Shown: one piece after another, positions 17,810-25,399 of the stretch
How positions within the stretch are numbered: the stretch's first letter is position 1
How the letters are laid out: every line of letters starts with the position of its first letter
Assembly (NCBI RefSeq): GCF_030580955.1
Contig: NZ_JAUQON010000018.1
Coordinates: 1 to 59,631, forward strand
Source of the DNA: Hymenobacter convexus
GTDB taxonomy: Bacteria > Bacteroidota > Bacteroidia > Cytophagales > Hymenobacteraceae
Direction: 5' to 3'
Length of the DNA stretch: 59,631 nucleotides
Notes under the pieces: generated by a model
Seen by the model: only the letters and a program-made list of their open reading frames with translations
What the model was told of the DNA's origin: nothing
The model's database searches: none
Translations under genes and position numbers: made by a program

Positions 17810-17918
17810 AGACCGTCATGTCGAGCGCAGCCGAGACATCTCGCGTGCCGAAGTATTCCTTTTAATGAGGTTAGTGGTGGCACGCGAGATGTCTCGGCTG
17901 CGCTCGACATGACGGTCT
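17810..17918. repeat. REP-like palindrome, GTCATGTCGAGCGCAG/CATCTCGCGTG subfamily
   Basis: The arms AGACCGTCATGTCGAGCGCAG and CTGCGCTCGACATGACGGTCT enclose the core CCGAGACATCTCGCGTGCC and its complement. It separates the kinase and regulator genes. Confidence 0.9.
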
Positions 17919-17942
17919 GGCCTCCTCTATCCTCGCCATCCT

Positions 17943-17960
17943 CCCCCATCAAGATGTAAT
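17943..17960. promoter_or_regulatory. Candidate operator, copy 1 (CATC-AA-GATG dyad)
   Basis: The 18-mer CCCCCATCAAGATGTAAT contains the dyad CATC-AA-GATG. An identical 18-mer lies at 18628-18645 before the next gene. In both places exactly 22 nt separate it from a TAnnTTTG-like box. This is the position expected for an activator or repressor site; the adjacent LuxR-type regulator is the obvious candidate protein. Confidence 0.6.
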
Positions 17961-17982
17961 AGCGGCGCTTTCTGCCGGCCGG

Positions 17983-17990
17983 TACTTTTG
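17983..17990 (+). promoter_or_regulatory. Bacteroidota-type -7 box TACTTTTG
   Basis: This matches TAnnTTTG and ends only 4 nt before the response regulator ATG, so the transcript would be leaderless or nearly so. No TTG is seen at the -33 position; the upstream dyad motif may compensate through an activator. Confidence 0.45.
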
Positions 17991-17994
17991 CGCC

Positions 17995-18621
17995 ATGCCC
18001 ATTTCGCTTGCCATTATTGAAGACGTGCCGGCCGTGCGCCAGGCCCTGCACACCTACCTCTGCGCCCAAGCCGAATTCGACTGCGTGCTGGCAGTTGGCT
18101 CGGTGGAAGAATTTCTAGAGCAAGTTCACACACTGGCGGCCCCGCCCCGGCTGGTGCTGTCTGATATTGGCCTGCCCGGCAAGTCCGGCATCGAGGGCGT
18201 GGGGCTTATCCGGGCGCAGCTGCCGGGCACCGACGTGGTGCTGCTCACCACCCCGCCCGGCAACCCGGAGTGGATATTTCAGGGCCTATGCGCGGGCGCG
18301 GTGGGCTATTTTCTGAAAAACACGCCGCTGGCCGACCTCAAGGCCGGGTTGGTTTCGGTGGCCGAGGGCGGCAGCAGCATGAGCCCGGCGGTGGCCCGGC
18401 AGGTGGTGAAGTTCTTCCAGCCGGCCGCCGCGCCCGAGCAGCCCCTCACGCCGCGCGAGCAGCAGGTGGTGCAGGCCATCGAGGAAGGACTGAGCTACAA
18501 GCTCATCGCCGCCCGCCTGGGCATTGGGCTCGACACGGTGCGCGGGCACATCAAGAACATCTACGCCAAGCTGCACATCAATTCCAAGGGCGAATTGCTG
18601 GCCCGCGGGCGGCGCTGGTAG
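17995..18621 (+). CDS. NarL/LuxR-type response regulator
   Basis: This 208-residue regulator has a receiver domain (about 1-120) with the acidic pair in IIEDVPA, the phosphoacceptor Asp in VLSDIGLPGKSG (about residue 57), a Thr in VVLLTT and the Lys in YFLKNTPL. A LuxR-type HTH follows from LTPREQQVVQAI (about 148) through GHIKNIYAKLHINSK. It probably receives phosphate from the TPR kinase just upstream. Identical dyad motifs precede its own gene and the next gene, so autoregulation and control of the surface protein gene are plausible. The kinase as read here lacks part of its ATP site, which would leave the regulator unphosphorylated by that route. Confidence 0.9.
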   Translation: MPISLAIIEDVPAVRQALHTYLCAQAEFDCVLAVGSVEEFLEQVHTLAAPPRLVLSDIGLPGKSGIEGVGLIRAQLPGTDVVLLTTPPGNPEWIFQGLCAGAVGYFLKNTPLADLKAGLVSVAEGGSSMSPAVARQVVKFFQPAAAPEQPLTPREQQVVQAIEEGLSYKLIAARLGIGLDTVRGHIKNIYAKLHINSKGELLARGRRW

Positions 18622-18627
18622 CCGTGC

Positions 18628-18645
18628 CCCCCATCAAGATGTAAT
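18628..18645. promoter_or_regulatory. Candidate operator, copy 2 (CATC-AA-GATG dyad)
   Basis: This 18-mer is identical to the one at 17943-17960 and is followed after 22 nt by GAATTTTG at 18668-18675, a degenerate -7 box. It lies 74 nt before the ATG of the glycine-rich T9SS protein gene. Confidence 0.6.
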
Positions 18646-18719
18646 TGCGCGGCGTGGCCGCAGCCGGGAATTTTGCCAGCACCGCGAGGACACCTCCCGC
18701 GGCGCATTGCATTGCCCTT

Positions 18720-21487
18720 ATGAAAAAGCGCTTCCCACTGCTGGCGGCCGTTCTGCTGGCCCTGCCGTTCTCCTCCTGGGCCCAAACGGGCGGCGTGCGC
18801 ATTGGCACGGCCGGCACGCCCCACGCCTCGGCGGCGCTGGAGGTGAACAGCACCGACAAGGGCCTGCTGCCCCCGCGCCTGACCACGGCCCAGCGCGACG
18901 CCATCGCCAGCCCGGCCGCGGGCCTCTCCGTTTTCAACATCACCACCAACCAGCTCAACGTGTGGACTGGCACGCGCTGGCAGGGCTTCGTGCCCGAATT
19001 TGTGCCCACCACGCTGGCCTACACCGGCGGCCCGCAAACGTACACCGTGCCGGCCGGCGTCACGGGCCTGACCCTGGACATGGCCGGGGCCAGCGGCGGC
19101 GGCGCGGGCGGGCGCGGCGGCCGGGTGCAGGCCACGCTGGCCGTGACGCCGGGCCAGGTGCTCACGTTTTACATCGGCGGCGCGGGCGCGGCCAGCAGCG
19201 CCTCCAACGCCGCCGGGGGCTACAACGGCGGGGGCTCGTCGGGGCTCGCCAGTGGGGGCGGCGGGGCCACCGATGTGCGCGTGGGCGGCACCGGCCTGGC
19301 CGACCGCGTGCTGGTGGCCGGTGGCGGGGGCGGGGGCTCCAGCTACAGCGGTGGCTGCGGCGGCGGGCTGGTGGCGTGCGACGGCGGCGGTTCGACGTTC
19401 ACCGTCGGCGGCACCGGCGGCAGCCAAAGCAGCGGCGGCTCGGGGGCCAGCCTGGGCCTGGGCGCCTCTGGCACCTACAGCGGCGGCGGGGGCGGCGGCT
19501 ACTACGGGGGCGGCATTAGCACCTTTTTGGGCACCGGCGGCGGGGGCGGCTCCTCGTATGCCGGGGCGGGCACCAGCGCCGTGGTGCACACCCAGGGCTA
19601 CCAAACCGGCAACGGCTACGTGCGCTTCACTTTCAGCAACCCGCCGGCGCCGGTGCTCGACGCCAGCAACTTCATCAACCTCGACAACCTGGGCAACCAC
19701 ACCGCCACCCAAGACCTGGACCTGGGCAGCCACGCCCTGGTGGGCGACGGCGCCAACGTGGGCAGCAGCGTGGGCCTGGGCGTGCGCGCCGACGGCGGCC
19801 TCAACCTGGGCCAAAACAACGGCCGGAACGTGTTTTTGGGTTACGGCAGCGGGGCCGCCACCACCTCCGGCATCCAGAACTATTTCGGCGGCTACAACAG
19901 CGGCGTGGCCAACACCAGCGGCAACGCCAACGTGCTGGTGGGCTACGAGGCCGGCTACAGCAACACCACGGGCACGAGCAACGTGGCCCTGGGCTACAGC
20001 AGCGGCCTGCGCATGACCACAAGCCGGGGCAACACCTTCGTCGGGACGAGCAGCGGGGCCTCCACCACCACCGGCTCCCTGAACACCGCCGTGGGTTTTA
20101 GCGCCGGCCCCACGTCCGGCGACCTCACCAACACCACCGCCCTGGGCAACCGCGCCGCGGTGAGCGTCAGCAACGCGCTGGTGCTGGGCGGCACCGACAG
20201 CTACGCCGTGAATGTGGGCATTGGCACCACGGCCCCGGAGTCGCGGCTGGAAGTGGCCGGCACCGACGCCACGGCCACCGTGGCCACGCTGGTGCTGAAC
20301 AACACCGGCGCCACCGGCCAGCGCACCCTCAACCTGCCCACCGACCTCACCATTGGCACGGCTCTGCAGCTGCAAAGCGGGCTGGTGCGCACGGCCCCCA
20401 CCGCCACCATCACCCTGCCCGACGGCGCTACGCTCAGCGGCGAAGCTTCGGGCCAGTACGTGCAGGGCAACCTGCGCGCCGTGCGCAACGCCGTGAGCGG
20501 CACCGCCGCCGTGGCCTTCCCCAACAGCGCCACCCTCAACCCCAACGGCCTGAGCCTGGGCACCGTGACCGTGACGCGCACCGCCGGCCTGCAAACCGCC
20601 GGCCTGAGCTACGGCCAGAACCTGGCGGGCACCAACAAAGGCATCGACCGGGTCTGGACCGTGGCCGCCACCGGCACCCAGCCCGTCACCGGCACCGCCG
20701 TAAACGTGACCTTCAGCTGGCTGGCCGATGACGATAATGGCTTTGCTCTGGGCACCAACGCTCAGCTTTGGCGTGCGGCATCGGCGGCCGGGCCCTGGGC
20801 GCGGGAGGGCGTACCCGCCAGCGCCGCCAGCCGCAGCTTCGCCGCCGACGTCACGCAGTTCGGCGCCCTCACCCTCAGCAACATCAACGCCCCGCTGCCC
20901 GTTGAGCTCACCCGCTTCACAGCCGAGCCGCAGGGCGACGACGCGCTGCTGCAATGGGCCACCGCCTCGGAAAAAAACAACGACCATTTCGAGGTCGAAG
21001 CCAGCGCCGATGGCCACGCCTTCCGCCGCATTGGCACCGTGGCCGGACACGGCACCAGCACGCAGCCGCAGCAGTATCAACTGGTCGATAAAGCCATTGC
21101 CCGCTACGCAGCCGACCCGGTGTATTACCGCCTGCGCCAGGTAGATGTTGATGGCACGGTCAGCTACTCGCCCGTGCGCCAGGTGCGCGTGGCCGCGCCG
21201 TGCGCCAGGTGCGCGTGGCCGCGCCGCTGGCTTTTGCGGCCGAGGCCTGGCCCCAGCCCTTCGGCGCAGCCGGCACCACGCTCATCCTGCGCACGGCCAC
21301 GGCCGGCCCCGCCACGGTGGTGCTGCACGACGCCACGGGCCGCCTGCTCCTCACGCGCACCCTCGACCTGGCCGCTGGCACCACCGACCTGCCGTTGGCC
21401 GAACTGGGCCCGCTGGCCATCGGCGTGTACGTGCTGCGCCTGAGCCAAGGCACCCAGCACGCGCAGCTGAAATTGGTGCGGCAATAG
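18720..21487 (+). pseudogene. Glycine-rich T9SS surface protein, frameshifted by a 26-bp tandem duplication
   Basis: The restored protein would have 913 residues. It has a signal peptide (about 1-21), a tail-fibre-like module (ALEVNSTDKGLLPPRLT, about 40-100), a strongly Gly/Ser-rich stretch (about 120-305), YadA-head-like repeats with NVALGYSSG and LNTAVGFSAG (about 390-470), a second VGIGTTAPESRLEV module near 500, an LPVELTRFTA-type Fn3-like domain (about 725-820), and a T9SS type A sorting domain ending GVYVLRLSQG. At 21174-21225 a 26-bp unit is duplicated in tandem, which throws the sorting domain out of frame; as read the stop is at 21443. Without the sorting domain the product should not be exported to the surface. 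A shared dyad motif ties it to the upstream response regulator. Confidence 0.85.
21172..21225. repeat. Perfect 26-bp tandem duplication
   Basis: The unit beginning GTGCGCCAGGTGCGCGTGGC is present twice, at 21174-21199 and 21200-21225. The first copy is in frame with the N-terminal part and the second with the sorting domain (VRQVRVAAP then LAFAAEAW). Confidence 0.95.
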
Positions 21488-21503
21488 TCGCCACAGCTGC
21501 AAC

Positions 21504-21542
21504 AAAAAAGCCCCGCGTTACCACAGCACGGGGCCTTTTCGT
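21504..21542. terminator. Bidirectional rho-independent terminator
   Basis: AAAAAAGCCCCG and CGGGGCCTTTTC form a stem flanked by A and T runs, between the convergent T9SS and rfbD genes. Confidence 0.8.
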
Positions 21543-21567
21543 TTGCAATCGGAAGGTTTCTGCTCTG

Positions 21568-22431
21568 CTACGGCATAGCCGCCAACCGTTCTACGCAGAC
21601 TTTCAGGCTGGCGCGCCAGTGCGGGATGGCCACGCCCAGCGCGGCTTTGATTTTCGTTTTGTCCATCACCGAAAACGACGGGCGGGTGGCTTTGGTGGGG
21701 TATTCGCTGGTGCGGATGGGCGTGGTTCTCACCGAAATTCCGCTCAGCTCGAAGATGGCCGTGGCGAAGTCGTACCACGACGTCAGGCCCTCGTTGCTGT
21801 AGTGGTAAAGCCCGTAGGCCGTGCTCCCGTTTTCAATAATGGTCAGAATTACCCCGGCCAAATCGATGGCGTAGGTGGGCGTGCCCACCTGGTCCCAGAT
21901 GACGCGCAACTCGTCGCGCTCACGGCCCAGCTTCTGCATGGTTTTCACGAAGTTGCCGGCGAATTCGGAATACAGCCAGCTGGTACGCAGCGTGAAATAC
22001 CGGTCCGTGAGCGGCGCAATCACCTGCTCGCCCTCCAGCTTGGTGAGGCCGTAGGAGCTGATGGGCGCGGTTTCGTCGGTTTCAGTCAGGGGCTGGTTGC
22101 CGGTGCCGGCAAACACAAAATCGGTCGAAATCTGGATGAGCGTGCTGCCATGTTCGCCGCAGAGGCGGGCCAGGTTTTCCACGCCGTCGCGATTGATGCG
22201 GCGGGCCAGTTCCAGCTCATCTTCGGCCTTGTCGACGGCCGTGTAGGCGGCGCAATTGATGACGTACGCCGGACGGTGGTGCTCAAATAAAGCCGTGAGG
22301 CCGGGCACGTCCAGGATATTTGCCTGAGCTTCGGGCAGAAACGCCAGGCCACCCACGTTCCGCTCCTGCGCTACGTGCGCCAAGCACTGCCCCAACTGCC
22401 CGGAGGCCCCAAAAACCAATGTCGAACTCAT
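21568..22431 (-). CDS. rfbD: dTDP-4-dehydrorhamnose reductase
   Basis: This 287-residue extended SDR should reduce dTDP-4-keto-L-rhamnose to dTDP-L-rhamnose, the last step of rhamnose donor synthesis. The N-terminal nucleotide motif is GASGQLGQ, the substrate-site stretch is NCAAYTAVDKAE near 59-70, and the catalytic Tyr/Lys pair lies in SSYGLTKLEGE. STDFVFAG supplies the conserved serine region. The family's usual partners rfbA, rfbB and rfbC are not nearby. The ATG at 22431 begins the Rossmann motif directly. Product rhamnose would feed surface polysaccharide. Confidence 0.9.
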   Translation of the reverse strand: MSSTLVFGASGQLGQCLAHVAQERNVGGLAFLPEAQANILDVPGLTALFEHHRPAYVINCAAYTAVDKAEDELELARRINRDGVENLARLCGEHGSTLIQISTDFVFAGTGNQPLTETDETAPISSYGLTKLEGEQVIAPLTDRYFTLRTSWLYSEFAGNFVKTMQKLGRERDELRVIWDQVGTPTYAIDLAGVILTIIENGSTAYGLYHYSNEGLTSWYDFATAIFELSGISVRTTPIRTSEYPTKATRPSFSVMDKTKIKAALGVAIPHWRASLKVCVERLAAMP

Positions 22432-22552
22432 GGCTAAAACTCAAATTGGCCCGCAAGTTAGGCCGGCGCGCCGGGTAGCCCATGCCCGGCTTTGCGAACT
22501 GCCAGCGCCATCCCAGCCGCCAAGCACAAGCTAAACCCTGTACTACAAACAC

Positions 22553-23494
22553 TTACTCCGGCGCCGGCAGCTGCTTCTGGCCCGCCGATACTTCCTTGCC
22601 CGCAATGGCCTGCTTGTTCTGGATGGGCTCGAAACGCTGTTCGCGGGGCTGCTTTTCGCTCAGGTATTTCCAGTAGCGCAGGGGCATGTGGCGGCGGTGC
22701 AGCTTCAGGTTTTTGCGCTCCGGAATATTCACATGGTCAAAATAAGCCCGCCAGAGGTGCTTGAACAGCGGTTCCCGCTCATCAAGCACCGTGGCCGAAA
22801 TATCGGTGGATTTGCGGCCCGTGGGGTTTTCAAACTGCACGATGTCGGTGCGCGTCAGGTCGTAGTAAAGGCCGTAGTGGCGGCGGCGGTCATATATCAG
22901 CCAGCGCTGGTCTGCGTAGCGCTTGGTAAAGTGCGCGGCGATGAGCGGCAGCACGTCCATATCCGGCTCGATGGTGGCGTGAAACAGCTCGTCCTGGGTT
23001 TTCTCGAAGCGCACGAAGGCCTCCATGCGGTGCTTCTCGCGGAACATCATCTGGGCCAGGCGCTGCACGCGGCGCACGTCGGCGTTGGCGTAGTTTTCGG
23101 CAATGTCCTGGGCGGCGCGCAGGGCCAAGTCCACGTACCGGAAAATCAGCATTTCCCGGTCGGCGTCCTCGCTCAAAAACACGTGGTAGAGGCGCGTGCG
23201 GGCCTCCTGGTCCATGGTTTTTAGCAGGCCTTCCCACACGCGGGCGGCCTGCGCCTCGTCGGTTTCGCGGTGGGCCGGCTGGGCAAACAAACCCACCTGG
23301 GCCGTGGCCTCGGGCTGAATGCTGTTGGGCGCCGCCCGCCAGTCATACACCGTGAACAGCACCGTGAGCAGCCCCTCAAACGTGCCGTCGTAGGTATAGT
23401 CGCGCGGGGCAGCCGTGAGCAGGGGCGCGCCGGCCCGGCGCGGCGCGGCGGGCGCCAGGGCGGTGGTGGAGCGACGGATGGGCTTTAAAGGCAT
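22553..23494 (-). CDS. TIGR03915/DUF4130 putative DNA metabolism protein
   Basis: This 313-residue protein matches the TIGR03915 (DUF4130) family, almost always encoded next to a radical SAM protein of the TIGR03916 type, as here. Recognisable segments are YTYDGTFEGLLTVLFTVYDW near residue 33-52, a FRYVDLALRAAQ stretch near 118, and the C-terminal DRRRHYGLYYDL and WRAYFDHVNIPERKN region. The pair is thought to act in DNA repair or modification, but the reaction is not known. A palindrome begins one base after the start codon (reading upstream), so the mRNA leader would contain a strong hairpin. The C-terminal 30 residues are a variable polar tail. Confidence 0.85.
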   Translation of the reverse strand: MPLKPIRRSTTALAPAAPRRAGAPLLTAAPRDYTYDGTFEGLLTVLFTVYDWRAAPNSIQPEATAQVGLFAQPAHRETDEAQAARVWEGLLKTMDQEARTRLYHVFLSEDADREMLIFRYVDLALRAAQDIAENYANADVRRVQRLAQMMFREKHRMEAFVRFEKTQDELFHATIEPDMDVLPLIAAHFTKRYADQRWLIYDRRRHYGLYYDLTRTDIVQFENPTGRKSTDISATVLDEREPLFKHLWRAYFDHVNIPERKNLKLHRRHMPLRYWKYLSEKQPREQRFEPIQNKQAIAGKEVSAGQKQLPAPE

Positions 23495-23575
23495 TGTAGC
23501 GTGGACGCTGCGAGTCCGCGCTTAACAAGCGCAGACGAACGAATGAAAGCGCGGACTCGCAGAGTCCACGCTACA
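23495..23575. repeat. Palindrome, second family, between the two DNA-repair-type genes
   Basis: The arms TGTAGCGTGGACGCTGCGAG and CGCAGAGTCCACGCTACA carry one or two mismatches. It abuts the start codon of the DUF4130 gene, an unusual place for an element that otherwise lies at gene ends here. Confidence 0.85.
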
Positions 23576-23579
23576 GTCC

Positions 23580-23849
23580 CTACGCCGCCTGCTGGCGCTG
23601 TTCGCTCAATTGGGCCTGGTAGCGGGCACGGGCGTCCTCGTGCAGCTGGCGCACCAGCGGCATCAGCTCGCTGATGCGACAGACGCAGGAGACGCGGGCT
23701 ACTTTGTCGGAGGACGGCGCGACGGGCGCGGGCTGGGCTTGGCGGTGAATGACTTTCATGACAGAAAAAAAGATGTCGTTTTGGAAACCGCCCAGGCTGC
23801 TTTTCGACAGCGAAGGTTGGCCGTTGGAAAAAAGAGCGTCGTAATTCAT
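23580..23849 (-). CDS. Small hypothetical protein between the radical SAM and DUF4130 genes
   Basis: A frame of 89 codons opens at an ATG 5 nt after the radical SAM stop codon and closes just before the palindrome. A shorter start at 23759 would give 59 residues (MKVIHRQAQPAP). The C-terminal half looks helical (LMPLVRQLHEDARARYQAQL). I recognise no family. The tight spacing suggests translation with the radical SAM gene, but a non-coding spacer cannot be excluded. Confidence 0.45.
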   Translation of the reverse strand: MNYDALFSNGQPSLSKSSLGGFQNDIFFSVMKVIHRQAQPAPVAPSSDKVARVSCVCRISELMPLVRQLHEDARARYQAQLSEQRQQAA

Positions 23850-23854
23850 AGCCG

Positions 23855-25123
23855 TTAAGAAGCCTGGGCGAATAAATCAAGTTGTTGGGTGATAAGGGCC
23901 GAGCGCACCGAGCCGGCACCGAACAGAATCTGGCGGCGCACCTGCTGCTCGGTCAGCTCGCCGATGAGGGGCTGGTGCTCGCCCTGGCAGGTGAGGAAGT
24001 ATTTGGCCCGCTTAAGCACCACGCCGAGCTGGCGCAGCGTCTCCATATTCAGCTTGGCGAAGCGGCGGGCGGCCACGATGCGCTTGGCCGAGCGCGCGCC
24101 CACCCCCGGAATGCGCAGTATCATCTCGAACTCGGCCGTGTTCACATCCACCGGGAAAACGTGGCGGTTGCGCAGGGCCCAGGCCAGCTTGGGGTCGATT
24201 TCGAGGTCGAGGTGCGGGTGGGCGGGGTCGAGGATTTCGTCGGCCTGGAAGCCGTAGAAGCGCATCAACCAGTCGGTCTGGTACAGGCGGTGCTCCCGGA
24301 TGACGGGCGGCTGCGTCACCTGCGGCAGGCGGGCGTCGTCGGTCACGGGAATGTAGCCGGAGTAGTACACGCGCTTCAGGCCGTAGCCCTGGTAGAGGGA
24401 GTCGGTGAGCTTGATAATTTGCAAATCCGTCTCGGCGCTGGCGCCCACAATGAGCTGCGTGGTCTGGCCGGCGGTGGCGAAGTTGGGCACCTTCTTGAAC
24501 AGGGCCTTTTCCTCTTTATTCTGCGCGATGCCGTCCCGAATCTGGCTCATCGGCGTCAGGATTTCCTGGTAGTTTTTCTCCGGCGCCAGATTCTGCAACG
24601 CCAGTTCGGAGGGCAGCTCGATGTTCACGCTCAGGCGGTCAGCATACAGGCCAGCCTCGGCAATCAGTTCTTCCGAAGCGCCGGGAATGGTTTTGACGTG
24701 GATGTAGCCGTTGAACTTGTGCTCGGTGCGCAGCTTTTTCACGATGCGCACGAGGCGCTCCATGGTGTAGTCGGGGCTGGAGAAAATGCCGGAGCTCAGA
24801 AACAGCCCTTCGATGTAGTTGCGGCGGTAGAAGTTGATGGTGAGGTCCACTACCTCGTCCACTGTAAAGGCGGCGCGCTTCACGTCGTTCGAGCGGCGCG
24901 ACACGCAGTAGGCGCAGTCGAAAATGCAGTGGTTGGTGAGCAGAATTTTCAGCAGGCTCACGCAACGGCCGTCCTCGGTATAGCTGTGGCAAATGCCCAT
25001 GCCCTCGGCGTTGCCGAGGCCTTTGTTCTCATTTTTGCGCTTGGCACCGCTGCTGCTGCACGAAGCATCGTACTTCGCGGCATCAGCTAATATGCTTAGT
25101 TTCTCTTGAATGCGCTCGTTCAT
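23855..25123 (-). CDS. Putative DNA modification/repair radical SAM protein (TIGR03916)
   Basis: This 422-residue protein carries the radical SAM cluster motif as C66, C70 and C73 in NHCIFDCAYC, preceded by KILLTN. A helix-hairpin-helix DNA-binding motif, ILRIPGVGARSAKRIV, lies near residues 325-340. The combination fits the TIGR03916 family, whose members pair with DUF4130 proteins and are proposed to act on damaged or modified DNA. A further Cys pair (C45, C54) near the N terminus could hold another site. The ATG at 25123 is the natural family start. Downstream on the same strand are a small frame and the DUF4130 partner. Confidence 0.88.
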   Translation of the reverse strand: MNERIQEKLSILADAAKYDASCSSSGAKRKNENKGLGNAEGMGICHSYTEDGRCVSLLKILLTNHCIFDCAYCVSRRSNDVKRAAFTVDEVVDLTINFYRRNYIEGLFLSSGIFSSPDYTMERLVRIVKKLRTEHKFNGYIHVKTIPGASEELIAEAGLYADRLSVNIELPSELALQNLAPEKNYQEILTPMSQIRDGIAQNKEEKALFKKVPNFATAGQTTQLIVGASAETDLQIIKLTDSLYQGYGLKRVYYSGYIPVTDDARLPQVTQPPVIREHRLYQTDWLMRFYGFQADEILDPAHPHLDLEIDPKLAWALRNRHVFPVDVNTAEFEMILRIPGVGARSAKRIVAARRFAKLNMETLRQLGVVLKRAKYFLTCQGEHQPLIGELTEQQVRRQILFGAGSVRSALITQQLDLFAQAS

Positions 25124-25399
25124 GAGGAAGGGCTGGCTTTCGGCCTTAAAAGTAATATACAGCGGCCATAATGGCACAAGCATTTAAGCTAATTTTTTTG
25201 GGAATAGTTTCTTTTTTCGAGAAAATACCTGTTTTGTTTTGCACCCGGTTTTTAGTAAAACCGAAGTTGCTGCGCACCAGCGAAGTTTTGGTTAGGCGAT
25301 GCCCGTGGCGCAATAGCACGAAACGACGACCCAGCCCTGCGTGCAACGGGCGCACCCCGCCCCGGCTCCTTTTCGTACTTTGCAGCGTTGCGCCCCATT

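Noticed and set aside
18561..21080. 839-codon open frame on the minus strand opposite the T9SS protein
   Set aside because: It is an Ala/Gly/His-rich antisense shadow of the glycine-rich gene, with no domain and no promoter.
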